A stretch of DNA of 64,000 nt from an uncultured Sulfurovum sp. (GTDB taxonomy: Bacteria; Campylobacterota; Campylobacteria; Campylobacterales; Sulfurovaceae), in NCBI GenBank assembly GCA_902727935.1, contig CACVAX010000045.1, forward strand, positions 1 to 64,000, written 5' to 3'. A program made the position numbers and the translations under genes. This document shows positions 1-9,442 of the stretch, piece by piece (position 1 is the stretch's first letter; every line of letters starts with the position of its first letter). The notes beneath the pieces were generated by a model. It did not search any database, was not told where the DNA came from, and was given only the letters and a program-made list of their open reading frames with translations.

Positions 1-120
1 ATGAAATATCATTGGATTCAAATTAAAGATTACGCTTCAACTCAAGCTTTAGAAATTTATATTAATCGAATCTTATCTACCTATGGAAAGGAACATGCTG
101 TTGAAATTAATTTTGGGTAG
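1..120 (+). CDS. Short ORF or 3' end of a gene cut by the window edge
   Basis: An open frame runs from base 1 to a TAG at 118-120 and encodes 39 residues starting MKYHWIQIKDY and ending VEINFG. The first codon happens to be ATG, but no upstream sequence is visible, so this may be the C-terminus of a longer protein. I do not recognise a family. The following gene starts 42 bases downstream with its own ribosome binding site. Confidence 0.35.
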   Translation: MKYHWIQIKDYASTQALEIYINRILSTYGKEHAVEINFG

Positions 121-162
121 GTACTTAATCCATCTAGGCAAAATATTTTAGGGGAAAAATAT

Positions 163-636
163 ATGGATAATAATATAACAAAAATAGCTGTTGATTGTAT
201 ACAAGAAGAACTTCTTTTAAAAGATTATTTTATAATAGTTGGTGTTACTATAGCTATAGTGACTTTTTTATATCAATTATATATAAATAAAAAACAGTTT
301 AAAATGCAAATATTTTTTAACTACACGGATAGATACCAGAATATACTAATACATTTACCCATTGATGTTCAGTCAAATGATTTTGATTCAAATTCATTGA
401 CAGAACAGGATTTAAAATGGTTTAGAGCATATTTTGATCTATGTTCAGAAGAGTTTTATTTAGCTCAAAAAAAATTAATAGATAATGACGTATGGTTACT
501 TTGGAAACTTGGACTTAAAGAATCATTAAAAAAACCAGCATTTATGTTTGCATGGAAAAAAATACCACGAAATAATTCCTATGATGAATTTGATAAGTTT
601 GTAAAGAAACTTTTATTAGAAAATAAAAATATATGA
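163..636 (+). CDS. Hypothetical protein with one N-terminal membrane segment
   Basis: A 157-residue protein with a clear hydrophobic segment at about residues 20-43 (FIIVGVTIAIVTFLYQLYI), then a basic stop-transfer patch (NKKQFK) and a soluble, aromatic-rich C-terminal part. The layout suggests a single-pass inner-membrane protein with its bulk in the cytoplasm. A good ribosome binding site (AGGGG, about 150-154) precedes the ATG. I do not recognise the family; the pattern resembles DUF4760-like single-pass proteins, but that is only a resemblance. It sits alone in an AT-rich accessory stretch. Confidence 0.6.
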   Translation: MDNNITKIAVDCIQEELLLKDYFIIVGVTIAIVTFLYQLYINKKQFKMQIFFNYTDRYQNILIHLPIDVQSNDFDSNSLTEQDLKWFRAYFDLCSEEFYLAQKKLIDNDVWLLWKLGLKESLKKPAFMFAWKKIPRNNSYDEFDKFVKKLLLENKNI

Positions 637-819
637 TTCAATAGTTTGTTTTCCTCGTTTCACAGCTCTAGTTGTAGAGTTCTATTGGAGTAAAGCTAAA
701 AAATAAAGCCTATGGAGTAGAGACTATTTATTAAATATAGCAAGTGGATCTATTAATTTCATTTAAATATAACTATCGTTTTGATATTATGATAATCTAA
801 AAACGATAAAAGGTTTAAT

Positions 820-2181
820 GTGTTTGTTAATCGTCAGAATGAGTTGAAATTACTTGAAGAAGAGTATGAAAATAGTGACTTTAGGTTTACCATACTATAT
901 GGACGACGACGAGTAGGAAAAACTACGCTTTTAAAAGAGTACATTTCTTCTAAATCCTACATCTACTTTTTAGTAACACTTGAAGCACTACCTACCGTAC
1001 TAAAGCGTTTTCAAAACTTAGTAGCTGACTTTTTAGAAGATGACTTTTTTCGAGAAATTGAAATAAAAAGCTTTGAGCAAATCTTTTCCTATCTAGCAAA
1101 ACAGAACCTTTCTAAAAAGATAGTAGTGGTCATTGATGAGTTTCAATATCTTGGAAAACTTGATAAATCTATTCCCTCTCAGTTTCAATTTATTGTAGAT
1201 GAGATACTCAAAAGTAAAAATATTCATTTAGTACTTTGTGGCTCTATCATCTCAATGATGTATGAACAAACACTCTCTTATAATTCACCACTTTACGGAC
1301 GGCGAACAAGTAGTATCAAGCTTGATGCTTTGAAGTTTGAGTATCTTTCTTCTTTTTTTCCTACTAAAAATGAGATTGAACTTATTGAGCTTTATGCTGT
1401 TTTGTATGGTGTGCCTAAGTATCTGGAACTTTTTAAAGAGAGTGATGATATTTTTGAAGCCATAGAGAAAAATATTTTGGATAGAAATGCTTTTCTTTAT
1501 GAAGAGCCTCGGTTTATTTTACAAAACGAAGTCAATGAACCGATGACCTATTTTACAATTTTAGAGACCATTGCCAATGGCGAACATAAACTTGGAAATA
1601 TTGCAGGAAAGCTTAATAAAAATGTTCAAAATATCACTTCGTTTATGAGCAAGTTAATTGAACTAGAGATTATTTATAAAGAAGTTCCCATTACAGAAAA
1701 GTTTCCCAATAAAAGTAAAAAAGGACTCTACTTTATAAAAGATAACTTTTTTCGATTTTGGTTCTCTTATGTACTACCCTATAAAAGTCAATTGGAGTTA
1801 GGAAATAGTAACTATGCAATGGTGAAAATAAAAGAGAACTTTTCAGGTTTCATTGCAAAAGTATATGAAGATTTAGCCTTGGAGTATACGCTTAACAACT
1901 ATCCTTTATTAAAAGCTGGTCGTTGGTGGTGTAAAGATGAAGAGATAGATGTGGTTGGTGTTGCTGAAAAATTTACTTTAGTGGGTGAGTGTAAATATTC
2001 AAATAAAAAAGTAGGTATAGATATACTTGAACAATTAGAAAGAAAAAGTAAAAAGATAGAATCAGATTTACCGATTAAGTACTATCTTCTTTTTTCTAAA
2101 AGTGGTTTTACTGAAGCATTAGTAGAACTTAGTCGAAATCGAGAAGATATTTGTTTGATTAGTAGGCTAGTAGCTAAATAA
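820..2181 (+). CDS. AAA-type ATPase with C-terminal DUF234 (archaeal-type ATPase family)
   Basis: A 453-residue ATPase. The Walker A motif GRRRVGKTTL is near residues 28-37 and a Walker B VVVIDEFQYL near 102-111, with a sensor-like LCGSIISMM after it. The middle carries a winged-helix-like region. The C-terminus matches DUF234, with EIDVVGV followed by VGECKYS, the spacing of a PD-(D/E)XK nuclease-like core. Members occur sporadically in archaea and bacteria; their role is not settled, and involvement with mobile or defence functions has been suggested. The start is a GTG at 820 placed six bases after AAAAGG; an overlapping ATG at 818 is in another frame. No partner gene is adjacent. Confidence 0.85.
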   Translation: MFVNRQNELKLLEEEYENSDFRFTILYGRRRVGKTTLLKEYISSKSYIYFLVTLEALPTVLKRFQNLVADFLEDDFFREIEIKSFEQIFSYLAKQNLSKKIVVVIDEFQYLGKLDKSIPSQFQFIVDEILKSKNIHLVLCGSIISMMYEQTLSYNSPLYGRRTSSIKLDALKFEYLSSFFPTKNEIELIELYAVLYGVPKYLELFKESDDIFEAIEKNILDRNAFLYEEPRFILQNEVNEPMTYFTILETIANGEHKLGNIAGKLNKNVQNITSFMSKLIELEIIYKEVPITEKFPNKSKKGLYFIKDNFFRFWFSYVLPYKSQLELGNSNYAMVKIKENFSGFIAKVYEDLALEYTLNNYPLLKAGRWWCKDEEIDVVGVAEKFTLVGECKYSNKKVGIDILEQLERKSKKIESDLPIKYYLLFSKSGFTEALVELSRNREDICLISRLVAK

Positions 2182-2218
2182 AAATGCTACTCTAACGCAT
2201 TATTTCCCCTTGACTTCT

Positions 2219-2545
2219 TCAACTTTGAGCTTTTTTTAAAATGCTTTTAATCATGTTGTTAAAAACCAAATAGTGAATGGGAACTAAACTGTACCAATAG
2301 AGCCTTCCCCATACCCCCTTTGGGTAGAAATAGGCTGACTGCATGAGTTTGTTGTCTTTAATCTTGAACTCTAACCAAGCCAACCCTAGTAGTTTCATTT
2401 GGGCGAAGAGAAGCAGTCTTTCATCTTTTTGTAAATCAACTACTTTCCAAAAGTCTAAGCAGTCTCCTACACGAGGGTCTTGTAAAAGCTTTTGTTTTAG
2501 TCGTCTACCAATATAGCCTGTGGAACCCGTTAAGAGGACTTTCAT
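2219..2545 (-). pseudogene. Internally deleted NAD(P)-binding / DUF2867 protein remnant
   Basis: The 108-residue product begins with a classical Rossmann start (MKVLLTGSTGYIGRRL) and after about 25 residues jumps directly into what looks like the C-terminal DUF2867 segment (GDCLDFWKVV, then MKLLGLAWLEF and GRLYWYSLVPIHY). Full-length members of this YbjT-like family, as I recall, are roughly 450-500 residues with a complete extended-SDR domain between these parts. The frame is intact across the junction, so it reads as an in-frame internal deletion of most of the gene. The remnant lacks the rest of the nucleotide fold and probably has no enzymatic activity. A deliberately short paralogue is the alternative. 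Confidence 0.65.
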
Positions 2546-2625
2546 AAAAAATCCTTTTTGAAGTTAAAGGGATTATCATAGTATTTTATTATTTAAAATC
2601 TGCTCCAATTAAGTTTTCATTTACT

Positions 2626-3096
2626 TCATTCAATATTATCATATATTGATTGGCGTTTTGTTCTTATGAAATGTACCGTGGCATGAATCTCAATCAAAAA
2701 TAAAAATAATGATGAACTCAATGATATCATCGAAGCGATGAAGAGAGAGGCAATGACCATCTGACCATCAAAGTGAAATAGCTTACTCGCAAAGATGGTT
2801 AAAATGACCATAGCTACCATATACAAGGTCAACGCACCTAAGAAAATAGATAAATTGATGTTTTTAAGTCTTTTTAACAAAGAGAGTCTTCGCTCTTGAA
2901 GTTTGAGGGGAAGCGTATAATGAGGGTCTGATTCTGTTTCTATGGATATTTTACGGTCAATGGCATTGAGTCTATCGACAATTCTTACAAATCTACTTGT
3001 AAAGACATTTAAAATCCCTGCAACCCCTGCTATGAGAAATACAGGAGCTACAGCAGCCTGAATATAGCTGGTAATCTCGGTGATATTATTTTCCAT
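2626..3096 (-). CDS. DUF2721 family membrane protein
   Basis: A 156-residue membrane protein with an N-terminal hydrophobic helix (about 13-32, VAPVFLIAGVAGILNVF), a charged loop containing RFVRIVDRLNAIDRK, and two further membrane helices in the C-terminal half. The helix-then-RxxRxxDR arrangement is the signature of DUF2721, a widespread inner-membrane family without an assigned function. No operon partner is visible; neighbours on the same strand are more than 80 bases away. Confidence 0.8.
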   Translation of the reverse strand: MENNITEITSYIQAAVAPVFLIAGVAGILNVFTSRFVRIVDRLNAIDRKISIETESDPHYTLPLKLQERRLSLLKRLKNINLSIFLGALTLYMVAMVILTIFASKLFHFDGQMVIASLFIASMISLSSSLFLFLIEIHATVHFIRTKRQSIYDNIE

Positions 3097-3232
3097 GGTC
3101 TGTTCTTCTATTTTAATGCTGATATTTTATCAAATTTTAAAAAAATAGCGTAACGATGTTTGTATTATTTATAGGCAATTTGGCTATAAAACTAAACTAT
3201 ACTACAATAAAAATAAAACAAGAAATGCTGTC

Positions 3233-3259
3233 AAAGCAACCTAAAATTTAGATTGCTTT
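3233..3259 (-). terminator. Hairpin downstream of the SDR gene
   Basis: A near-perfect inverted repeat (AAAGCAA with TTGCTTT flanking CTAAA/TTTAG, one mismatch) lies 11 bases after the SDR stop codon. It is followed on the minus strand by only three T, so it is a weak candidate terminator. Confidence 0.4.
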
Positions 3260-3270
3260 TAGATTAAAAA

Positions 3271-4023
3271 CTAACGCGTGGTATATCCACCATTAGCAAA
3301 AATGGTTTGACCTGTAATCCACCAACCTTCAGTGGCTAAAAACTTTACTATTGGAACAATATCTTCTATCTGTGTTAACTGATTACCAATTCCATTAGAT
3401 TTATGGTACGCCACTCTCTCTGGTGTCTCTTGTGCATAGAAAAATGGTGTGTCCATCGGGCCGGGTGCAATACTGGTTACGGAGATACCACGAACACCAA
3501 ACTCTTTTGCTGCTGCACGTGTAAAGTGTTCTACCGAAGCTTTTGCTCCTGCATACGTTGAATACCCATCGGTAAATGCACCCAAAAGTGAGGTGACGAT
3601 AGAGATTATTTTTCCATTATCATTAAGTTGTTTTCCTGCTTCTTTGATGAAAAAGTACGCTGATTTTGTATTGACATTAAACATCGTATCGTACTCTTTT
3701 TCGGTGGTTTCAACAATGGGCTTACGCAATACCATACCCACATTGTTAACAGCAATATCTACCCCACCTAACTCTTTTTTGGCTTGTTCAAACATTGCCG
3801 TGACGACTTCTGGTTTAGAAAGGTCACCTTGAAAAATGGATACTTTACGACCCAATTCTCTAATGGTCTTTGCCGTTGTTTCTGCTTCAACTTTTGCATT
3901 GTCTCCATGATAATGAATTAGTACATCAGCCCCTGCTTTTGCAAGGTTAATACTGGTTAATCCTCCTAAGTTTTTAGCACCACCTGTAATAACTGCTACT
4001 TTTCCATTTAATGTTTCGCTCAT
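3271..4023 (-). CDS. SDR family NAD(P)-dependent oxidoreductase
   Basis: A 250-residue classical short-chain dehydrogenase. The N-terminal nucleotide motif is TGGAKNLGG (about 13-21), the NNVG motif is near 92-95, the catalytic Ser lies in SIVTSLLG and the catalytic Tyr/Lys in YSTYAGAKAS. Length is typical of 3-oxoacyl-ACP-reductase-like SDRs, but the substrate cannot be read from sequence. A good ribosome binding site (AAAGGA) precedes the ATG and a TATAAT box lies at about 4055-4060 on the minus strand. It is divergently arranged with an AraC-type regulator, which probably controls it. Confidence 0.9.
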   Translation of the reverse strand: MSETLNGKVAVITGGAKNLGGLTSINLAKAGADVLIHYHGDNAKVEAETTAKTIRELGRKVSIFQGDLSKPEVVTAMFEQAKKELGGVDIAVNNVGMVLRKPIVETTEKEYDTMFNVNTKSAYFFIKEAGKQLNDNGKIISIVTSLLGAFTDGYSTYAGAKASVEHFTRAAAKEFGVRGISVTSIAPGPMDTPFFYAQETPERVAYHKSNGIGNQLTQIEDIVPIVKFLATEGWWITGQTIFANGGYTTR

Positions 4024-4158
4024 AAAATATCCTTTATTTAAAATTTATGACCCCATTATAGGTTATATTAAACCTGTAGAGGATGTCCATTTATTTAAAT
4101 TTCATGTCAATTTCTACAAATTGCTATGCTACTTTTAGTAAATGATTCAAATCTTCTA

Positions 4159-4164
4159 TATAAT
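4159..4164 (+). promoter_or_regulatory. -10 box of the AraC-type gene; possible leaderless start
   Basis: TATAAT is followed by exactly six bases (ACTTTT) and then the ATG at 4171. No Shine-Dalgarno is present, so transcription would begin at or next to the start codon. Confidence 0.5.
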
Positions 4165-4170
4165 ACTTTT

Positions 4171-5025
4171 ATGAGAGATACCATAAAAAATAATATCCAG
4201 CAACTTATTCAAGAAGATGGTCTAAAAAGAACCCACATTAAAGAGATTGAACTTTTTAAATCTTCTACCAATTTTCAAGCTCCCTTAACCTATGAATTGT
4301 GCATGGTTTTTGTACTTTCAGGTAGAAAAATAGGAAAGTTACCTCATAAAGATTTAGAGTTTGCTCCCAACAATTATTTGGTTGTTCCAACCACCATTCC
4401 TTTGATGTGTGAGACGTTTGGTTCAGTAACCGAGCCTTTTGTAGGCATGGTGGTCAAGATTGATAAAAGTATGATGTATGAAATTGCTGAAGCGTTAGCA
4501 CAAGAGGTGAAAACATTTAAAAAACCCTACACAGCCATGGGAATTTTTACCGATACCACCACCCCTCAAATAGATGAAGTACTCCACCGAATCCTTCAGG
4601 CACTAAGCTCAAAAGTAGAATCAAAACTTTTAGGTTCATCGTTATTAAAAGAGCTTTACTACCATGTTGCCATAGGACAAAATGCTGAATACCTTCAAAA
4701 AATGTTTTTAAATTCACAAGTTGAAGCCAAAATTGCGAGGTCTTTACGAAAAATACATGAGGCATTTAGCCTTCCTTTAGAAGTATCTAAATTGGCAAAA
4801 GAAGCAGAGATGAGCCTCTCTTCTTACCATACGCATTTTAAAGCCATCACCACTTTTACCCCTTTACAATACATCAAAAAAATACGACTCACCAGAGCTT
4901 TTGAACTCCTAAAAAGAGAGCATCTCAGCGTGACCCAATGCAGTTACAATGTGGGTTATGAAAGCCCTGCACAATTTAGTAAAGATTTTAAAAACCTTTT
5001 TGGATATCCTCCGAGTAAACTTTAA
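4171..5025 (+). CDS. AraC family transcriptional regulator
   Basis: A regulator of about 284 residues. The N-terminal half resembles the AraC_N domain (PF06719), a degenerate cupin for small-molecule sensing. The C-terminal 100 residues carry two helix-turn-helix motifs (LAKEAEMSLSSYHTHFKA, then VTQCSYNVGYESPAQFSKDFK) ending in FGYPPSKL, typical of AraC/XylS. An upstream in-frame ATG at 4126 would add 15 residues, but family members usually begin close to the MRDTIKNNIQ start, so I prefer 4171. The neighbouring divergent SDR gene is the likely target. Confidence 0.85.
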   Translation: MRDTIKNNIQQLIQEDGLKRTHIKEIELFKSSTNFQAPLTYELCMVFVLSGRKIGKLPHKDLEFAPNNYLVVPTTIPLMCETFGSVTEPFVGMVVKIDKSMMYEIAEALAQEVKTFKKPYTAMGIFTDTTTPQIDEVLHRILQALSSKVESKLLGSSLLKELYYHVAIGQNAEYLQKMFLNSQVEAKIARSLRKIHEAFSLPLEVSKLAKEAEMSLSSYHTHFKAITTFTPLQYIKKIRLTRAFELLKREHLSVTQCSYNVGYESPAQFSKDFKNLFGYPPSKL

Positions 5026-5057
5026 TTAGCCATTTGAGTTCCTAAAGTATTAAGCAT

Positions 5058-7808
5058 CTAAAGTTTAGGATTTAACTCCATTTGAATATAATCTTCTGAA
5101 AAAATTTCAGAAGCAAGGGTTAAAATATCTTCTGTTGTAACCTTTTTAATGAGCTTAGGTTGTTCATAAATCCTTTTAAAAGGAATCTTATTTTTATAAA
5201 ACTTTTCCATGGTAGATAGCCAATAATTGTTTTGTTTTAAGGCTGTTTGATGGTAGGTAGTAAAACTTTTTTGATAGACCGTTAACTCTTCTTGGCTAAC
5301 AGGCTCAGTTTTGATCTTTTGAATGGCATCATAAACTATCTTTAATAGCTCTTCTTTTCGGTTGGGGTTACATGAAAATGAGATAATGCTTTCTGATTTA
5401 TTTTCTAGCATGTCTAAGAACATATTGGTATTTATATGATATACCCCTGATTTTTCTTCACGAATGAGTTTTCGTAAGCGAATATTTAATATCTCTTTTA
5501 AAGCACCAAGTATGAACTCTTTTTTTTCACTGTAGATAATTTTACTTTTGTACTGTAAGCTAATGTTAGAAATATTTTCATGATTATAGTTTTTAGTAAA
5601 TTTGACAGAACCTTGACGGTAGTCTAAATTTCTTTTAATAAAGTGTTCTTTCCTATTGGAAACAGGAAGGTTTCCTAAATATTTTTGGCTTAATTTTTCT
5701 ATTTTTTCTATTGAAATGTCACCTATAATCATAAAAGTAAAATTATTTAAATCTGAAAATCTATCTTTAAAAATAGTTAACATCTCATTCCCATTTAAAC
5801 TTTCGATACTTTCGGGAGTTTCAAATTGAACTCTAGGATTATTTTTATAATAATATTCTTTTACTTCTTGTGAAAATTTTTCACTAGGATTATTTTGTAG
5901 TTTTTGAACTTTATCTTTAAGTATATTTTTGATATTTCTTGTGATATTTTTATCAATTTTTGATTGAGTTAGTTGTAAATAAAGCAGAGCAAACATACTT
6001 TCTAAGTCAGCCGTATTGCTTTCAGCATTTATCTCTTCGGTTCTTTCTTCAATATCTAAAGAGAGTAGTATATTTTTATTTAAAAGAATTTTGTTTAAGT
6101 CCAATAAAGAAAAGTTTCCTGCACCAGCATTATCGACAAAAAGTGTTGCTCTTGAAACACTCAATAGCTTATTGGCATCATAAAGTGATTTTCCTCCGAA
6201 ACTAAATCCTCTAAGAAGAACTCTATTTTTTGAAAATTCTGTTTTTTTAAACGCAATTTTAATCCCATTTTCTAAAGTAAATTGATGAATATCCGTTGAT
6301 TTATCATATTGTTGATTCACAATTTTACTACTTGGAAGTGCAGGATTTAGTAAATTTTTAGGGAGTTTTTTCTCTTTTGTAAAGTCTTCAATATTGTTTT
6401 TTGCACTTTTAATGGTATTTAAAACGGCTTCTTCTGTGTAGGTTTTACCTTGGCTATTTTGAAATAAAATTACCCTATCTTTAAAATTGATTATTTTTCT
6501 AAAAAGTGTATTAATCTCTTCAAGTGTAATATTATGAATGAATTCTTTTCTTAAAAGGTACGCTTCTTCATAAGCCACAAAGATAGAATTTGAAAAAGCA
6601 GTTTGTAAGAGTTGATTGCTTAAGGTAGCAGAGTCTTGACTTTGAATACGTTTATATTGCTTCTCATTTTTAGCTAACATAGCACGTTTAAGACGTTGTA
6701 ATGATGCTTCTGAAAACCCATACTTATTAAAACTCCATATCATTTCATAAAGTTCTTTAAGGGCTAATAGTTCATTCTCTTTTTCATAACTTGCTGTAAA
6801 TTTAAAAAAGCCTCGATTCTTATTAAGAATGTTACTACTTAAGTTAATACTACTTGCTTTAGGCTCTTTTTTTTCAATTTGTTCATTTGCTTTGGTATTG
6901 AAGAGTTCAACTAGCATCTCTTCCATAATACCTTTTCTAAGATTCTCTTCGGTTCGCAAATATTCATTGGCATCCATATAATAAAGGGATAAATAGTTTG
7001 AAGTAAGTTCTTGATCCCATACGGTTTGAATTCGAGTTGTGTTATTTTCAGGAATAATTCGAGGAGTTCTTTTTTTATCACTTTTATTGGTCAAGGTTGA
7101 GAAAGTTTGTTTAATCAATGTTTCGACTGCTGTTGTGTTAAAATCTCCTACAGCAATAAAGTGCATAAATTCGGGTCGATACCAAGTTTCATAAAAGTCT
7201 TTGGCTCTTTTAATGGAAATGTTTTCAATAACTTCTTTCGTGCCAATAGGCAGTCGTTTAGGGTACGGACTATTGGCAAATAATAAATTTTTATATTGAT
7301 TAAACATACGTAAAGCAACGGTATTTCTAAGTCGTTTCTCTTCTAAAATAACGCCTCGTTCTTTATTAAACTCTTCTTTGTCAAACTTTATTCCTTTTGC
7401 CCAATCTGAAAAAATTGTAAAACTTTTTTGTAAATTATTTTTTTCTAAAGGAACGGTGAGCATATAAATAGTTTTTTCAAAGTTTGTATTGGCATTTAAG
7501 TCATTACCAAAAGTAATTCCTATCGACTCTAAATAATGAATAAGTTGATTCTTTTTAAAATGCTTTGATCCATTAAATGCCATGTGTTCAATAAAGTGTG
7601 CAATCCCTTGTTGGTCATCAGCCTCTTCCAAAGAACCAACCTTAATTAAAAGCTGAAGTTCAGCACGATTTTTTGGTTTAGGGTTATGCATAACACTATA
7701 TTTAAAGCCATTATTCAGTTGACCTTCTACTAAACTAGGTTCAGTAGGAAGATTCTTTGCAATGCCTAAAAGAGAAGTAAGGAGTAAGAGGAAGATGATT
7801 TTTTTCAT
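5058..7808 (-). CDS. M16 family zinc metallopeptidase, PqqL-like, exported
   Basis: A protein of about 916 residues with a signal peptide (MKKIIFLLLLTSLLGIAKN) and the inverted zinc motif HFIEH at about 71-75, the M16/pitrilysin signature. A second, inactive M16 domain follows in the C-terminal half, the usual PqqL layout of four half-domains. It is probably a periplasmic peptidase that degrades peptides or small proteins. The frame extends upstream to an ATG at 7877, but that lies inside a 13-bp hairpin and would put 23 residues before the signal peptide, so I start at 7808. No Shine-Dalgarno is evident there. Confidence 0.88.
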   Translation of the reverse strand: MKKIIFLLLLTSLLGIAKNLPTEPSLVEGQLNNGFKYSVMHNPKPKNRAELQLLIKVGSLEEADDQQGIAHFIEHMAFNGSKHFKKNQLIHYLESIGITFGNDLNANTNFEKTIYMLTVPLEKNNLQKSFTIFSDWAKGIKFDKEEFNKERGVILEEKRLRNTVALRMFNQYKNLLFANSPYPKRLPIGTKEVIENISIKRAKDFYETWYRPEFMHFIAVGDFNTTAVETLIKQTFSTLTNKSDKKRTPRIIPENNTTRIQTVWDQELTSNYLSLYYMDANEYLRTEENLRKGIMEEMLVELFNTKANEQIEKKEPKASSINLSSNILNKNRGFFKFTASYEKENELLALKELYEMIWSFNKYGFSEASLQRLKRAMLAKNEKQYKRIQSQDSATLSNQLLQTAFSNSIFVAYEEAYLLRKEFIHNITLEEINTLFRKIINFKDRVILFQNSQGKTYTEEAVLNTIKSAKNNIEDFTKEKKLPKNLLNPALPSSKIVNQQYDKSTDIHQFTLENGIKIAFKKTEFSKNRVLLRGFSFGGKSLYDANKLLSVSRATLFVDNAGAGNFSLLDLNKILLNKNILLSLDIEERTEEINAESNTADLESMFALLYLQLTQSKIDKNITRNIKNILKDKVQKLQNNPSEKFSQEVKEYYYKNNPRVQFETPESIESLNGNEMLTIFKDRFSDLNNFTFMIIGDISIEKIEKLSQKYLGNLPVSNRKEHFIKRNLDYRQGSVKFTKNYNHENISNISLQYKSKIIYSEKKEFILGALKEILNIRLRKLIREEKSGVYHINTNMFLDMLENKSESIISFSCNPNRKEELLKIVYDAIQKIKTEPVSQEELTVYQKSFTTYHQTALKQNNYWLSTMEKFYKNKIPFKRIYEQPKLIKKVTTEDILTLASEIFSEDYIQMELNPKL

Positions 7809-7869
7809 GAGTTGACAACTTTTTATATTAATATGATGATAAAGATAGCAAAAATATGCTTTGAGTTTA

Positions 7870-7900
7870 TAATACATTAGCTTAAATAGCTAATGTATTA
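7870..7900 (-). terminator. 13-bp perfect hairpin at the end of pyk
   Basis: Arms 7870-7882 and 7888-7900 are perfectly complementary around a 5-base loop and include the pyk stop codon. The stem is AT-rich and no strong T-run follows on the minus strand. It probably ends or attenuates the pyk transcript before the M16 gene. Confidence 0.5.
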
Positions 7901-9325
7901 AAACTCCGAAGCCAAAACAGCTTCCATCCCTTGTTTATTGAGCAATCGAATTAAGTTACTAGAACCTTGCTCTCCCGTGGTTGAACCAATGGTTACAATG
8001 AAACGTTTGTCTGTACTTACACGTTTTTCATCCAAAATCTTTTTGACAAAATCATAAAGAAGTCTTGTTGGGTTTTTGACAGGATCCATGATGAATAATG
8101 GACGTACACCCCATACAAGATTGAGTCTTCTGTGTGTTTTGAGTGAGTGTGATACAGCGTAAATACTTTGCTTTGGTCGGTATTTTGAAAGGGTTTGTGC
8201 TGACATGCCTGACATGGTAAAGGGAACGAGTGCTTCGTGTGATAGGTTTTTAGCCAATTCCACAGCTGCTTTAGAAACAGCTTCACCTTCAGTTACTTTG
8301 TTAAACTCTTTAAAGTAAGGGTAGTCTTGTTCCACATCTTTGATGGTATCGTGTAGTACTTCCACAGACTGAATAGGGAATTTTCCAATGGTGGTTTCAT
8401 CACTTAACATGACAGCATCGGTTCCATCGTACACAGCATTGGCAATGTCACTTACTTCTGCTCTGGTTGGGAAGGGGTTGTCTTTCATCGTAGTTAACAT
8501 TTGGGTTGCTGTAATAGATGGTTTATTCATCTGATTGGCAACGGCAATAATATGTTTTTGTATTCGTGGAAGTTTGGTGACTCCAAATTCGGCACCAAGG
8601 TCTCCACGAGCGACCATGACACCATCTGAAACTTCAAGAATCTCTTTGAGGTTCGTAATAGATTCCCCTGTTTCAATTTTGGAAACAATAAACGGATCAA
8701 AGTTATGTTTTGCCATGATTTGTTTGGCTTTTAGAATGTCTTTTCTGTTTTGAACAAATGAAAGTGCCACAATGTCAATGCCTTGTGTTGCACCAAAAGC
8801 AAGATCTTCTTCATCTTTTTTGGTAATGGCAGAGATATTTAAATTTGTTTTTGGGAAGTTCACACCTTTTCTGGAAGTAAGTTCTCCATCGTTAAGTAGT
8901 TTTAGTTTAAGAGAGTTGGCATCTTTGTCAATGACTACGGTTTGAAGTGTTCCATCAGCAAAGAAAACCTCTTCGCCAATGTTGACCATGTCAATGATGA
9001 GTGGATAGGTGAGGGCTAGGGTATAAGGGTCATTTTCATTTTCTTCTTTAGCCAAGGTGAGCTTATCACCTTTTTTGAGTTCAAGTACCCCTTCTATTTT
9101 ACCAATACGTACTTTGGGACCAGAAATATCTTGTAATATGGCTACTTCGGTTTCTAAGTCTTTGGAGGCTTGGCGAATGAGCGAAATATTGTTGGCATGA
9201 GTTTCATGATCACCGTGGGAGAAGTTTAAACGAAAAACATTTACGCCTCGTTCTATAAGTATTTGAATCATTTCTAATGAAGAGGTTGAGGGACCTAAAG
9301 TGATAACAATTTTAGTTTTTCTCAT
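7898..9325 (-). CDS. pyk: Pyruvate kinase
   Basis: A 475-residue pyruvate kinase that converts phosphoenolpyruvate and ADP to pyruvate and ATP. The N-terminus MRKTKIVITLGPSTSS, the KIETGES strand, the VMVARGDLGAEF metal-binding motif and the TQMLTTM / PTRAEVSDIANAVYDG segment are all present, followed by the C-terminal alpha/beta domain. Length is normal for the family. AAAAGG lies 13 bases before the ATG, rather far. It stands as a single gene, ended by a hairpin. Confidence 0.97.
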   Translation of the reverse strand: MRKTKIVITLGPSTSSLEMIQILIERGVNVFRLNFSHGDHETHANNISLIRQASKDLETEVAILQDISGPKVRIGKIEGVLELKKGDKLTLAKEENENDPYTLALTYPLIIDMVNIGEEVFFADGTLQTVVIDKDANSLKLKLLNDGELTSRKGVNFPKTNLNISAITKKDEEDLAFGATQGIDIVALSFVQNRKDILKAKQIMAKHNFDPFIVSKIETGESITNLKEILEVSDGVMVARGDLGAEFGVTKLPRIQKHIIAVANQMNKPSITATQMLTTMKDNPFPTRAEVSDIANAVYDGTDAVMLSDETTIGKFPIQSVEVLHDTIKDVEQDYPYFKEFNKVTEGEAVSKAAVELAKNLSHEALVPFTMSGMSAQTLSKYRPKQSIYAVSHSLKTHRRLNLVWGVRPLFIMDPVKNPTRLLYDFVKKILDEKRVSTDKRFIVTIGSTTGEQGSSNLIRLLNKQGMEAVLASEF

Positions 9326-9442
9326 GGTAAGATTAAGCCTTTTAGTATAGTTATAAAAGGAATTATCTCTTAGGAGTTATTAAGAATTGCTTTTTTAGCC
9401 ATGATTGTTTTGTTATCAATTTTTGCTATAAAAATAAACTCT

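Noticed and set aside
3449-3832. Open frame antisense to the SDR gene
   Set aside because: It lies entirely within a well-supported coding sequence on the other strand and shows no recognisable protein.
7809-7877. Upstream extension of the M16 peptidase to an ATG at 7877
   Set aside because: It would place 23 residues before a good signal peptide, and the ATG lies inside the 13-bp hairpin after pyk.
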